64,000 bases of DNA from Opisthocomus hoazin. Lineage: Eukaryota; Chordata; Aves; Opisthocomiformes; Opisthocomidae. Numbering within the stretch: position 1 is the first letter of the stretch; every line of letters starts with the position of its first letter. Positions 13,401-25,700 of this stretch are shown here, one piece after another. The notes beneath the pieces were generated by a model. It did no database searches. It was not told the origin of the DNA and saw nothing but the letters and a program-made list of their open reading frames with translations. The position numbers and the translations under genes were made by a program. The stretch covers positions 8,866,001 through 8,930,000 of the forward strand of contig NC_134440.1 of NCBI RefSeq assembly GCF_030867145.1, given 5' to 3'.

Positions 13401-14738
13401 GCGCTGTGTTTTATAACTAGACTCCAACCATTGTTTAGATTACAGTCCTGTTGTAGTTAAGCCTTCATTTCCTTAATGCTAAATTGAAGTATTGCCTACA
13501 AATTTAGACAGGCCACCTTAGGGGACATTTGCATTGTAATTAAAGTCACTGTCGAGTGTTCCAAGTGTATAAGAATTCTGTGTTTCAGGAAATCCCTGCT
13601 TCTGTCCAGGCCACATGCAACATGGTGTCTGTGATGCCGTGCGAGGGATTGTAACCCCTGCGTGGGCCTTCTTTTCAGATGCGGATGTCATTAGTAGTTA
13701 ACTCCGCCTGTGTGGATAAGGTCATAAATTCATTTGAAATATTATTAATACAAAATCAAAGTGTTTTTCTAATCATATTGTGTTTGCAAACAAGCAAATA
13801 CACCAAAATGAAAGGAAATCTTTCAGCTGAATTTCATCGAGTGACAGGATGCAAAGAGTGTGCTTAGCACAAGCGTGGCTTTGAAGCGGGGCGCTGGTAG
13901 GGTGAGATGGACCTGTTCAAAGCAGCCTTTGGAAGGCACTCGCATTTCGGTAGCGTTACCTGGAGCTGGCAGCCTGCTGCCTCCGCAGAGCTCGCACCAG
14001 GGATTCGCAGAGTCCTCTCCTGCAGTGAGTCCCTCTTTGTACTTTTGGAAACTAGATGTTCAGCTTCATTAGTCTGTTCGGATGCTGTCATCGTTTTCAG
14101 TTATCAGTATATTTTAAACTCTTGGGAGTCTGGTGGAATTAAAATACATCATTCCAAGAGGGAAAGTGATTTCAATATAATTTTAAAAAACCCTGTAAAC
14201 TACTCGCTTCTCACACTGAAAACCTTTTCTGCAAACTTCAAAACTTGCCTTTCTGAAGGGTGAGGTGGGCTCTGTTTGAAATGGAGTTGGGTCGTTTGTT
14301 TTGGTGGTTGTTTTTTTTTTGTTATTTTTTGTTTTGTTTTTAAAACAAGCTGGTAGGGTTTTAACATGGTTTCCTAACGAAGCAGATCATGTGTGTTCAT
14401 AGTGTTGTTATTCCTGTAAACCCCTTGGCTAGTAAAGACAATAAAAGAAGACACTAAAGATATGACATTGATATGCAAACCCCTGAGCTGGCTGGAGGTT
14501 TGTATCCCTGTTGGGAAGGAGTTTGATGTGCGACTGCAGTCAAGCAGCAGAGATCAGCCCCGCTACACAAAGGTGTTGTGATCAGACCTGTGTAGTTTCG
14601 CTGCTCACATTACTGCTTGTAGTAATGCAGCTTCCTAGACTCTGTTGTGCTTCGCTTATGTAGTCCTCTTGCTTTCGGATGACAACGTTGGAATCTCTTT
14701 TCTGAGAAGGTCCCTTAGAGGGTTTTGTGTGTGTGTGC

Positions 14739-14769
<31 letters not shown>

Positions 14770-17700
14770 CTGTGTGTCTAGTATATATACACATACTGGT
14801 TTATATATTTAATTTTCTATTATATCACATAGAATATGGCAAAATTGCTCTTTCTTGTGTCTTTCTCTGCATTATACATCTAAGAGTCTGTTAAATTGCA
14901 GCTTTAGAATATTTTACCGGACTGCAGTGTATTTTAACCTCTGGTCGGCAGACTCAGATATTTCTTCAAAATTGGAAAACAGTGCAAAGTCCCATCATTA
15001 GAATTCCTATTTTATTTATATTCCTGTATTTATTATATTATTCCTATTCCTAGTGTTCCTAAAATGACTTGCTTGATAGTCGTAGGCTAGAGAACACCCA
15101 GGCGATGTGTTTTGACTGTGCCTGTCCTTATTCCCCGGGTTGGGAGCTAGTAACTGGAAAAGCAATGTGAGTTCAGCTGCACTCAGATTTTGACAGGCTT
15201 GAAAAGGGGACATGTGGATTTTTTAGGGTAAATTTTTAGTTTCTCAAAATCCAGATAAAACTGCTTTCTTGCAAGACAAATGGTACTCCAGGTATTCACT
15301 GATCGTCCTTACACGTGTAAATTGGGGGTTGAAGGTGTGTCTGGGTATAGTTTCTGCCTTTCCACCAAACCATGCGTTCACCTGCTCTTTAGCTTGAGGA
15401 GAACTTGTGATTCAAAGTATGGTGAAGGACTAGACATGGTGATTCTCATGAGAAACAGAGAGCGCAATAAAATGATGCTTCACCTTGGGAAGAGCTTGGA
15501 TACAATTCTTGCGTTCCTTGACTTCTGTGGTGTGTGTGAGACAGCAGGAGAGGAACAGGAGTGTAAAATAAGGCTGTCCCACACTGTGTGTGCTTAGACG
15601 AGAGCCAGCAAGCCTTGCCTTGCTGTTCCAGTACAGAAGCAGTGAAAGTACCAGTCCCTGGAAGGAAAGAAAGTCTTTTTCAAGGCAGCAAATCAGGAGA
15701 GAGTTGTGGGCCTGACTGGCAGTGAGGGTTGTTCCCTGCTGTCAGACATGGCAGACCCCTGCTCGAGTAAATCCAACATAAAATTGTCCGCAGCAGTTTT
15801 CTTCCCTCTTTCAACAGTAAGCAGGTGCTTTGTGTAGTTGTCAATTCCATTTCTGTTTTGTGCCAATAAACACTTTCTTTGATGTCAGCTCTTCTGGGAG
15901 AAGAAATTAAGTGGACTGAATGCTTTTGACATTGCAGAGGAGCTGGTGAAAACGATGGACCTCCCAAAAGGTTTACAAGGTAATCGGAGTCTGCCCTTCA
16001 CTCCCGGGGTGACATTGTGATACCGGGCAGTGGTGATCTGGAGGTGTTGTGGTTGACCTCCTCGTTCTCCAGTGCTCCTTTGGGCTGCAGAGCATTCCTG
16101 CTGCAGCAGGAGCTGTTAGCACGCTGGCTGGGAGGCTGCGTGCCCTTCGTCCTCAGGGAATACTGAAGCAGAGCTGCTTGACTGGTTTTTTTGTTAATTT
16201 TCCAGAAGCAGAATGGAAGCAGCTTCCATTCCCAATGTGGGGGGTTTTTTGTGTAACAGAATGAGGAATTGATCGAGGTTTAAGTAACCTTGGAGGGAGT
16301 TGTACAGATGCTGTTAGAAGCGTTTAGGACTGAGATTTATGTTTTGTTGGCTTTCTAAATGACGTTAAAATTTAAATAATGCCTGTTGTCCTGATTTGCT
16401 GTTCTGTCTTGCACAAAGTTGATGATCGCTTTTCCTCCCGCTTGCAGGGGTTGGACCTGGCTGCACCGATGAAACCCTTCTCTCTGCTATAGCTAGTGCT
16501 CTGCACACCAGCACGATGCCCATCACTGGGCAGCTCTCTGCGGCTGTGGAGAAGAATCCCGGAGTTTGGCTAAACACCTCGCAGCCGCTTTGCAAAGCGT
16601 TTATGGTGACAGATGAAGATATTAGGTATTAACTGGAAATATCACTTACTGTCTTGGCACAAGGTCGCTTATGGTAAAATAGTACGCCCTTTTTCTTTTT
16701 TTCAGTGGCAAGTTTAAATGTCTGGTGGAGCACTGTGGCCTGCTGAGTTAACTTGAATGGCTCTTTGTAAGTGGAGTAGAAAAAATTATTACGCGAAGCT
16801 GCTCTCATACAGACGTGTACTTAAAGCCCGCTCGTTATTTTTTTATTTTGACCGTGCTCAGTTACTCTTGAGGTTTCAAGTTCACATTTGTTTTTCATAT
16901 CAGAGTGCTTCACCTTTTATTGAAAAAGGTCTCTGAGTTTGCCTAACCTTGATTAAGAGACCTCTAAAGCAAAGAAGGGATTGGAGACATCCTGAGCAGT
17001 GCAATTCGTTTCTGTGCGCCTTACTCTGTGTCAGCACAGGACCAAACCAGAGCACTAACTGCTGCGGAGGCAGCGAACAAAGATGCAGTTTATTTAGGTA
17101 TAGCTTGCTTTCAGTAAGGAATTATATTGCTGAATCAAGACCAGTCAAATTCAGCTTCAAGCACTTGATAGAGAATTGAATATACCAAAGAGACTAACCT
17201 GAAAGCACGCTGCGCTGCATTCATTAACAATGTCTAAAGGTAGTACTTGTCTTGAGTGTTTGACTGATAAATCTTTTTGAATTACAGGATGGCTTTTTTG
17301 ATGCTTGATTTATAGGTGAATGACCAGGAAAAATGATCTGTTTATAACTTTATGATTTCCTGTGGCTGAGGTGAAATAGGAGTCCCATGAGCCACGGATT
17401 GTTGACCACTTCTTTATTTTACTATGACTTTGACAGCAAAGGAGCTGTAAAATTTAAGGCTGTGACTCAAAAGGAAAAAGAGTAAAAAGATTGAAATGGT
17501 CAGAAATTTAATTTTGTCCAGTCTCGTTTTTGGAAATCTGAGCAGGGTAGGCTGACTTTTTCTTGTTTAATATTAGTACTGGGAATTGAAAAAAACAACC
17601 AAGTCTGGAGTCAGGCGCTAGATTAGGCAACTTTCTGCCAGAATTAAAAATGGTACAATCAATGCTAAGGACTCACAACAGAAAATCTTGGATGACTTTT

Positions 17701-19247
17701 TAACGGTCTCCCATAACATCCTCCTAGGGAAGCTCAGGCAGTGTGGGCTGGACGAGTGGTCGGTGAGGTGGATTGAGAACTGGCTGAATGGCAGAGCTCA
17801 GGGGGTTGTCATCAGCGGCGCTGAGTCTGGTTGGAGGCCGGTAACCAGTGGTGTGCCCCAGGGGTCAGTACTGGGCCCAGCCTTGTTTAACTTCTTCATC
17901 AACGACCTGGATGAAGAGTTAGAGTGTACCCTCAGCCAGTTTGCTGATGACACCAAACTGGGAGGTGTGGTAGATACACTAGAAGGCTGTGCTGCCATTC
18001 AGAGTGACCTGGACAGGCTGGAGAGTTGGGCAGAGAGGAACCTGATGAGGTTCAACAAGGACAAGTGCAGGGTCCTGCACCTGGGGAGGAACAACCCCAG
18101 GCACCAGTACAGGCTGGGGCGGCCCTGCTGAAGAGCAGCTCTGCGGAGAGGGACTGGGAGTGCTGGGGGACGACAGGGTGACCATGAGCCAGCAGCGTGC
18201 CCTGGGTGCCAAGAAGGCCAATGGCATCCTGGGGTGCATTAGGAGGAGTGTGGCCAGCAGGTCAGGGAGGTTCTCCTTCTCCTCTACACTGTCCTGGTGA
18301 GGCCTCATCTGGAGTGCTGTGTCCAGTGCTGGGCTCCCCACTTCAAGAAAGATGAGGAGCTACTGGAGAGAGTGCAGCGGAGGGCTACGAGGATGAGGAG
18401 GGGACTGGAGCATCTCTCCTATGAGGAAAGGCTGAGGGAGCTGGGCTTGTTCAGCCTGGAGAAGAGAAGGCTGAGAGGGGACCTTAGAAATGCCTACAAA
18501 TATCTGCAGGGTGGGGGTCAGGAGGACGGGGCCAGACTCTGTTCAGTGGTGCCCAGCGACAGGACAAGGGGCAATGGGCACAAACTGAAGCAGAGGAAGC
18601 TCCAGCTGAACCCGAGGAAGAACTTCTTCCCTCTGAGGGTGACGGAGCCCTGGCCCAGGCTGCCCAGGGAGGCTGTGGAGTCTCCTTCTCTGGAGATATT
18701 CCAGCCCCGCCTGGCCGCGGTGCTGTGCAGCTGCTCTGGGTGACCCTGCTTGGGCAGGGGGTTGGGCTGGGTGACCCACAGAGGGCCCTTCCAACCCCCA
18801 ACATTCTGTGCTTCTGTATGATGCCAGGTAATTTTTTTACAATGCAGTTCTTACTGAGGTCGCTTTCGAAGCCATGCTTCTCTGTGCAGCCTCGTGTGTG
18901 AGGGATTTGAGATTCCTTTATGGAATCACAGAATGGTAGGGGTTGGAAGGGACCTCTGTGAGTCATCTAGTCCAACCCTCTGCCAAAGCAAGATCACCTC
19001 CCTTGAGAGAGGCAGCTTTGAGGACTGATGTCGGTGTTCGTTGGTTTGGGGCAGGAAGCAAGAGGAGCTGGTGCAGCAGGTGCGAAAGAGGCTGGAGGAA
19101 GCCCTGATGGCCGACATGCTTGCCCACGTAGAGGAGATAGCAAGAGATGGGGAAGCTCCTTCAGAGAAAGAAGGAGGCGAGGAAGAAGGAGAAGAGGAAG
19201 AGGAGGAGGAGGAGCAGGACCATGACCAGGAGATGGAGAATGTATAG
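4220..19247 (+). CDS. MBD3: MBD3, methyl-CpG-binding domain protein 3 (short-MBD form), NuRD subunit
   Basis: Coding exons are 4220-4233, 11391-11550, 13017-13154, 15889-15979, 16448-16625 and 19055-19247. All join in phase with GT-AG introns and give 257 aa. MBD3 is a core scaffold subunit of the nuclear Mi-2/NuRD deacetylase-remodelling complex. Visible parts are the C-terminal half of the MBD ([18 protein letters not shown], residues 5 onward), the RbAp-binding linker with [19 protein letters not shown] (about 59-104), the [20 protein letters not shown] block, and a coiled coil that in the family binds GATAD2 (about 195-221). The protein ends in an acidic Glu-rich tail closing with QEMENV. 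Oddity: after MERK the gene splices straight to SPSGKK. The residues that fill human positions 5-36 are not found, so the product matches the MBD3b-type isoform. The family assignment is certain; the N-terminus is uncertain. Confidence 0.93.
4625..4799 (+). repeat. CR1 LINE 3'-end fragment (second subfamily)
   Basis: This carries the CR1 3' terminal sequence ending GATGATCTTTAAGGTCCC, followed by CTGTGATTCCATGATTCCATG, i.e. the short tandem octamer tail of CR1. It is the same subfamily as the copy at 30312 and differs from the majority copies, which end in CATTCTGTGATTCTGTG. It sits in MBD3 intron 1. Confidence 0.88.
9369..9381 (+). repeat. Poly-G run
   Basis: A G homopolymer of about 13 bases lies within MBD3 intron 1, in a G-rich patch beginning near 9280. 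No function is visible. Confidence 0.6.
11391..11550 (+). other. MBD3: MBD3 exon 2: C-terminal half of the MBD
   Basis: The exon starts one base into a Ser codon (phase 2 carried from exon 1), then reads [17 protein letters not shown], continues through [15 protein letters not shown] and ends QAK before GTAAGA. It encodes the helix and hairpin half of the MBD fold, which is very well conserved with mammals. Bird-type differences seen are [10 protein letters not shown] and DCSNQAK where human has SKMNKSRQRV and DSSNQVK. Confidence 0.95.
13353..13378 (+). repeat. (TA)n microsatellite
   Basis: An imperfect TA dinucleotide tract is interrupted by one GA step. It lies in MBD3 intron 3 and is a likely polymorphic locus. 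Confidence 0.8.
14727..14768 (+). repeat. Compound (GT)n(TA)n microsatellite
   Basis: A GT tract with one CG interruption runs directly into a TA tract, in MBD3 intron 3. Compound GT/TA arrays are commonly length-variable. Confidence 0.85.
17690..18825 (+). repeat. CR1 LINE, 5'-truncated, with reverse-transcriptase remnant
   Basis: The first about 440 bases keep an open frame (17688-18131) with the hallmark order of a non-LTR reverse transcriptase: [32 protein letters not shown], and the catalytic FADDTKL with its ADD triad. The thumb follows. The frame then stops at about 18131 and the rest is the CR1 3' region, ending at AACATTCTGTGCTTCTGTATG, the degenerate octamer tail. No 5' UTR, endonuclease or complete RT is present, so the copy is inactive. 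It is inserted sense in MBD3 intron 5. Confidence 0.95.
18922..18998 (-). repeat. CR1 LINE 3'-end fragment, antisense
   Basis: This short reverse-complement CR1 terminus (GAATCACAGAATGG, then GGGTTGGAAGGGACC) lies about 97 bases after the sense CR1. It can pair with that copy's terminus. It ends 56 bases before MBD3 exon 6. Confidence 0.9.
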
Positions 19248-19252
19248 TCCAG

Positions 19253-22200
19253 GTAATGTGACAGCATGCTTCCTCACCTTAAGCTGCACTTCACTGGATG
19301 CAGAAACGTTTTGAGAAGGAATCTTAGTATATATAGATGAATCTTTGCTTTTCAGCGTGCGCTTTTAAAGGTGTAGTAGCCATGCTTTCAGGAAAAAATC
19401 GACTATTTTCCTGGGTGTGGTGTCTGGTGAGTGCTTGCATTGTCACAGAGTGTTGTGGGCTGGCTGTCTGTGTCAGGTGGGCTAAATGTGCCACCAGAAG
19501 CTGTATGTAAGCGTTTGAAGGATTCTGTCTTGAAAGTGGATCAGTTCTTAAAAATTTATTTGTCTTGTGAGGGTCAGGCTTTTTTCCCCCATATTTATTC
19601 ATCACTTCCTATGATAGGCAAGAGGACACTGTGGGCAGAAAGGGCAGCTGCCATTTTACGGACTGAGCTTCTGCCCCTGCCTGCTTGTTTCTCTCACTTT
19701 TGCATTTTCAGCACGTGTTTTCTTGCAGGGTGTATTAGAGGGCACGCTTGTGGAATTTTTTAAATACTATTTATAGAAAGTTAGAAAAAGGCAACTTGAC
19801 CATCAAAAGACAAAAGGTGCTAAAACACTTTATGTGTGGCGGGAGTTTAAGGGCTGAAAGTAACAGGAGAACATATATATGAAAAATCTGGAAACATCTG
19901 AAAAGTTGAAGAAAGTGTAACAGTAGTAACTACGGGATTCACAGAAATGTGCCTTTACATTGTCCATCCCATAAAAGTATCGCAGAGGGCTAGCTGCTGC
20001 TTCTCACCTGTGTGTCTGGCTTTCATTGGTGCGGTGGAACTTCTGAAAGGTGCAACTGGAATTTTTTTTTATTGTCTTGTAAACCAAAATAGCTCCGAGT
20101 AATGCATTGTTACTGTGTAGCAATGCAGCAAAAAGCAGATCTGTGAGGCCACGTCAAGACACACCAGCAGGAGTCCCCTGGAACGTTTGATGTTGCACGA
20201 GATAGGGACAGGGCACCATGCTACGAAGCGAGAGTTTCTCCTTGCTGTGTTCCTTTGATGTAACCCTAGCCAGGAGCACTGTCTGTACGGTGAGGGGAGC
20301 TCATGCAGGGAGATGAAAACAGGACTCGCTGATTTTAATTTTTGATCATCTGAAGTTTTAGCCTAGGAAAAGCAATTAGTGTTCTGTCACTGAAGTAGGA
20401 TAGCCAATACCCTGGGTGCTTCATTATGTAGGCTCCAGAGGCTGTGAGGCAAGGATCAAGAATGTGGAGGGGGAAAAAAATGAATTTTAGGATGAATAGC
20501 AGAAGAAAAGACGAGCTCCTTTGGAGGGAGTGGCAGCTGTATTTCAGGTAGAAGGAAGGATGATGTGTGTTAAGCAGTCCTTCAGGCGGGAAGGTTGATT
20601 AGAACAGGAAATCTGTTTGGCCTGGGGGAGATACCATCTTATGTCTGGGCTTTCTGTATTTTCCTGTTTTACCACATCACTAACGGTAGCTTTATTTGGA
20701 CAGTGAATATCTTGCATTCCTTCCTACTGCAAAGGTCTGGCAATAGTAAAGAACTGGAACAAACTGTCTGCTGAAGGTGAAAAATGGGAGATAAAGAAAT
20801 GGATATGTTATGGCAATGGTGCTTTATTCTTTTAAGGGCTCACTTGTCATAAAGACATAAAAAGTTCTTACTGACTGACAAGGTCTTTTTTTCCTCTTTC
20901 TTCTAGGGAGTTCCATCTAAGAATTCCCAGTATAAACCTGATCAGCAGGGTCAGCACAACTATTTACAAAGCCAGGAGTGTCTGTGAAGTAAATTGCGCC
21001 AACAATCCAACCGTACCTACGAGCATTTTGATGTACAGTTCAGAAAACGTCGAGCAGCTGATGGTTCATTAATTGCTGGGTAGTTTTGAAGATGGAACTT
21101 GACTAAACTCCACTCCCCATGCTTTTTATAAAGGGGTAGGGTAATGAGGAAAGCAAAAGTGGGAGGGAATAAAGGAATATAAAAAGGTGGGAGGGAAAAT
21201 ACTAGGAATCAAATTTCCTGACCTTTTTTTGTTGTTGTTGTTGTGGGTCAGTGATAAGGTGATACATTTTTAAGCTTTTCTATCAAAGTACCTTTAACAA
21301 TGACCCACAGAAACATTTTTCTCTCTAACACAAGGGAGAGAGATGCTGTTTCACTCCTTGGCTACTCTGCTGTAGGCTAGCTGTTTGTACCAGACTCTGG
21401 AGAGGTCATTTTATGTTGTGGATTGTCATTCCATGTGCCAACTGGGGTCACTGAATTTCCTTTTCCTCGCAAGACCACATTGGTCTTGGAAGTGTAGTCT
21501 CAGAGATGAACCGCTAGTGCCTCTTTCACCTGAGGTTTTTTTTAGTGGGGGAAGTTACACTTGAGGAATTGGTCTTACATCAACGGCAGTCGGTTTTTTA
21601 GTTAGTTCCAGCACCACACTCCATGCACCACGGTGCACGTTTTTGGTACGGAGTTGTGTGTATGTCTGAGCATAGCCAAATAGAGTTTGGAAGATGAATA
21701 TACCCACTCTGTGGTATATTTGCTTTGGTTTAAGTCCAGTCAGAAGGACCTGCTCAACTGGGAATGGAAGGATGACTCATTTCTGACTGACAATGAGGAA
21801 AACTTCCTCCTTTCTCTTCTGGTGCCAAGAACCCTGACCTCTGTTTCTGTGTCTGTGGAGGGAAGGGGATCCATTCCAATAGGTGTGTCTACACATCTGC
21901 TTTCGTGTGCAGTAATGTTCTGACCTCTTTTAAAACAAGAAAGGAAAAAGGTTGATTTTTCTATAATTGATATCTAAAAACGAATTTAAAGCTTTTTATG
22001 GAGTATTAAATCTTTCTTATTTGCATGTGCAGTGAAGTGACCAGCATTTTGTGTCCAAAAATGAAAAGATGTGAAACCTGCCTTAATGTGTTTATAAGTA
22101 TTTGGCTTCACCATGGGTACCTTGATTGATTCCTCAGTCTCTTCTAGTACGTCTGTGAGCATATCGGGGTAACTTGTGGCTAAAAATGGATTTATCTGGG

Positions 22201-22798
22201 GAGGGAGGGGAGGGAGAGGGGAGGAAGATGACGGTTTATAGCTTGGAGAATGTGTCAACTAATTTGCAAAAGTTATTTTAGTCTTAGGGTATCCATTGCA
22301 TAATTCATGCATGGACGTCTCAGCTGAGAATACAGTATGAAGTGGTGGATTAAATATTGTGCCACTAACCAATTGTACAGGTTGTTGGTATCCCAAAACT
22401 TGGGGAAGAAAGTAGCTCCCAGAGCCTTTATCGTGTAAGACTGATTAGCAGTGACAGCGAGGGACCAGGGGAATGGCCTGGAAAGTGATAGCCTTTGGGA
22501 GTAGTTCAGCTTAGTGATCCGAATAGGTTTAAGCTCCTTGAAAAATAGCCCATGCCAAAGTGATTGATACTATGTTAACTCTTTTCTTAAAGATTTGAAA
22601 ATACAAAATTCTTTGATATTGCTCATTTGGAGTACTGCAAGAAGACTGAATGGTATTTTGCTGCTGCTCTGCCAGGTATTGCTTTGGGGAACCTTGCCTG
22701 GTACTGCAGCCAGTGAAAATTCTTTTCCTTTTTGAACAGTCTGTTACGGTTATTATTCTGTAAATCTGTCCTCTTGTAACTCATTGTGTTGAATTAAA
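19253..22798 (+). other. MBD3: MBD3 3'UTR with a probable terminal intron
   Basis: Five bases after the stop codon is a good donor (TCCAG|GTAATG, intron from 19253). A very strong pyrimidine tract and acceptor (TTTCCTCTTTCTTCTAG) ends at 20906. I infer a 3'UTR intron 19253-20906 and a non-coding last exon from 20907. I recall mammalian MBD3 also ending in a non-coding exon, but could not check. Poly(A) candidates are AATAAA at 21168-21173 and ATTAAA at 22793-22798. The latter is followed by GT-rich sequence and would give a 1.9-kb last exon. Confidence 0.5.
22793..22798 (+). terminator. MBD3: Candidate MBD3 poly(A) signal (ATTAAA)
   Basis: The common ATTAAA variant occurs in TTGAATTAAATG. 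The alternative is AATAAA at 21168-21173, closer to the stop. Which is used cannot be told without transcript data. Confidence 0.4.
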
Positions 22799-25700
22799 TG
22801 TTTCTCACAAAGTAGAGATTCTTCTAGTCTGCGTCAAGCCCCTACGTGGAGTTTTTCTGTTATGCCCCTTCCAGTTGTTTCAGCGGAGATGCTCCTGCGT
22901 TTCTGTGGCAGGCTCCATTCTGAGATTTGGATCTTGATATTTGGGACCCAGCAGAGGGGAATACGAAATGAAACACATGGAAAGCCAGTTCGTTCTTGCT
23001 GCGGAGTCCTCCTGTGTCCTCACCGAGCAGGAGGCTGCCAGGGTGTCCCGTCTAACAGGCAGGTTGCTGGTATGGTGCTTTCAATCTCAGCTCTAGCAGT
23101 TTATAACCCACACTAGAGGTGTTTTATCGACCATGGCAATCTTGTTCTGACACTGTTTCTTTTTTTGAAACTTGTTTAGTATCTGGTGATGTCCTTATTT
23201 ACTTTTATTTGAATCTAAATACATTGTAAGCATTTGTAGCACCAGAACTTAGATGATTGAGATGTTGATACTAATATTTTGATACATTGAATACCAGGTT
23301 TAAATCACTGCCAACTTGTCTGCCAACTCTTTTGTTTTCACCACTCTACTTTCCCTGTCCAGCTCTCTCTCTTTCCTTCAGCCCTTTAAAAAGTTTATTA
23401 ATGTTTTCGTTTGTATGGAGGAGTTGATTCTTCAAAGGTCCGAAAAGGGGCCCAGGACTCCTATCACATCCAAAGAAACTTAAATATCTTTACCTGCTTA
23501 TCAAGACAGGTAAGTAGATATTCCTTTTAAATGAGCCTGATGTCTTTCTCGTGGTGTTGCAGTGAGAACTGGATTAGTTTGTCTGATCACAGCCTACTGC
23601 CACGGACATGACTGATGAGCATATGGTGGTCTGCCAGCACTGAGTAGATCCCCAACATGGAGAAAGCAGTTGTTACGGGAGGTGTATCTTGTTAAGCAGG
23701 TGATTAGTGAAGAAGGTAGTTAAGAAAACTAGTTGAGTGGAATTGGAGCAAAACTTACCCTTTATTAATATACAGCAGCTGTTACCTGCGAACGTACTGA
23801 CGGTGGTGGTGTCCGTTGTTCCGTCTGAGATGAAGTTCGTCTGCTTGGAGAAGGGCTTAGTGAGGGGATGCTTTGGAAACTGGTAATTCTTTCTGTCAGT
23901 GGTAGTGGCACCTTCCTGTCGCCCTCAAATATTATAAATGTGTGTAATATGGAGCTGCGATGGGAAGTAGCCTTACGTTTGCCCTACACACTGTTTGCAC
24001 TGGGAAATTATTTTGATTACTTTCTACTGAAACAATAGTACCAAGCTCTGAGGACAGACAGTTATATTGATGGAGACAGCGTATAAGCATATTTTAATGG
24101 TCCTTGTACAGCTTCAGTGAGGGCTAGGATCTTGTCCAGTACAGCTAAGGTTTTGCATCTTTTTCTGTAGACAGTGTAATTTTGGACACATACCACCTGA
24201 GTTCACGAAAGCTCCATTTCTTACGTTGTTTCACACTTGGTCAGGTTTTCTTGTTTTATCTGGAAGCAGCAGCCTGCATAATTCTAGAGGGCACTGGCTG
24301 GGGGAGATGGGGGGATGGACGGGTTTGGTTGACGTCGGTAGGTAGGGTGAAAACCCCCAAATTGCTGTTTTACTTTGCAAAGGTAGCTTTGTAAAAAGAG
24401 ACCCCTGGTTATTTAGAACTTCTGATTTCATCTGGTGCAGAGTGTGGTGGGGCTGTTCCATTAAGATGGCTCAATTTTTTTTTTCTTTGCTTTGCAAAAC
24501 TAACAGAGTTAAAGGGAATGTAATTATCTCCCTGTTTGTACGACCAGTGTTATTTTTACTGAACTCTGGTTGGGTGAAGTTTTAGTGCAATCAAGAAAAA
24601 TACCGAATTTGCATGGCTGTTGGTCCAGTCTGGATGTGACCTGCAGAGCTTCTGTAGGTGGTTCTGCCCAGGAGAAGTTAGCTTGATTCACATCTGAAAA
24701 TGAACTTGCTGAACTGGCTGTTGAGCAAGGGAAGGGAGGAGTGTCCTTGCCCGTAAACCGAGCACATCGGGAAGGGAAAGCGGCCATGGATGACACGGCT
24801 GGACTCGGGGAACGTGGGCTTGTTCAGCCCCCCGGATGGAGGCTTTGGTGTCACGGCTGTGCCTTGTTTCCTAGGGATTGTTTTACATGAAAAACATCTT
24901 TGAAGTTAGAATTCGTGGATAAATGTACATTCTTGTTCTGCTTTCCAAATCAGAAATGTATTTTCATCAGTAAAACCTGTTTTAGTTACTGTGGGGCTGA
25001 AAGCACATGCTGTGTATGAGGCAGACTCTGCTGAGTGGAAGCTTCACGTCCGTGCTAGTTTGTCAGCTGCTGGGTGAGGTGATTTTGCTTCTTTGTAACT
25101 CTAAGAGACTGTCCTGCTCTTTTCTATAAAGAATGTTGAATGTGAGTATGAGTGAAGGTTTAAAAAAATTATTACACATATTTTGCAGCTGTCATGCTGA
25201 AAACTAATCTTGTACAAGCTGGCTGTGGTACTGTGAGGAGCAGAGGGGAGGGGCAGTTAGTTAAAAGTTTTCGTTGCGTTAAATTAGTATTTGTGGCAGC
25301 CCCATGAAAGGCGCCCGGTTGCACAGCTCAAGGCTGCATCCATATATTTTTGAAAGACTTTAAATTCCCTGGTGCTCCTGTACCCTCCGCAGAGCTGCGG
25401 GGTCATGCTGTCTCTGCGGTGTGGGTTGTGTAGCCGTAGCAGTCTCCCTGCTTGAAGACTTCATCCTTCAAAGCAGGCAAGCTGTTCATCTGGAGCTTTT
25501 TTCCCAGGCCTGTTTCTGTTGTTGGATATTACTTCTAATCTTCTATCGTTACATTTCCTGGCCTAATACTTACTCATCCCTGTCTAACTTTGTCTTGGCT
25601 CCTGCTTATCAACTTCAGATTGTTCTTCTGAGATCGTTATGAAGCACATTCTTGCTTTTCTTCTCTCCAGTTTGCAATTGAATGTTACCTCTGTGGCAGT

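Larger units (their letters stand above)
11551..16447 (+). other. MBD3: MBD3 introns 2-4 with exons 3 and 4
   Basis: Introns are 11551-13016, 13155-15888 and 15980-16447. They are AT-richer than the flanks and hold two simple repeats (13353-13378 and about 14727-14768). No interspersed repeat or extra exon was recognised. Exon 3 (13017-13154) encodes exactly 46 codons and exon 4 (15889-15979) the [19 protein letters not shown] block. Confidence 0.7.
16626..19054 (+). other. MBD3: MBD3 intron 5, CR1-rich 3' part
   Basis: The first kilobase is unremarkable. From about 17690 to 18998 the intron is CR1: a long sense copy, then a short antisense copy. The acceptor of exon 6 follows only about 56 bases later and has a weak, G-rich pyrimidine tract (GGTTTGGGGCAG). 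Confidence 0.75.

Noticed and set aside
17688-18131. The reverse-transcriptase open frame as a functional gene
   Set aside because: It is a 5'-truncated CR1 remnant lacking endonuclease and most of the RT, inserted in an intron.
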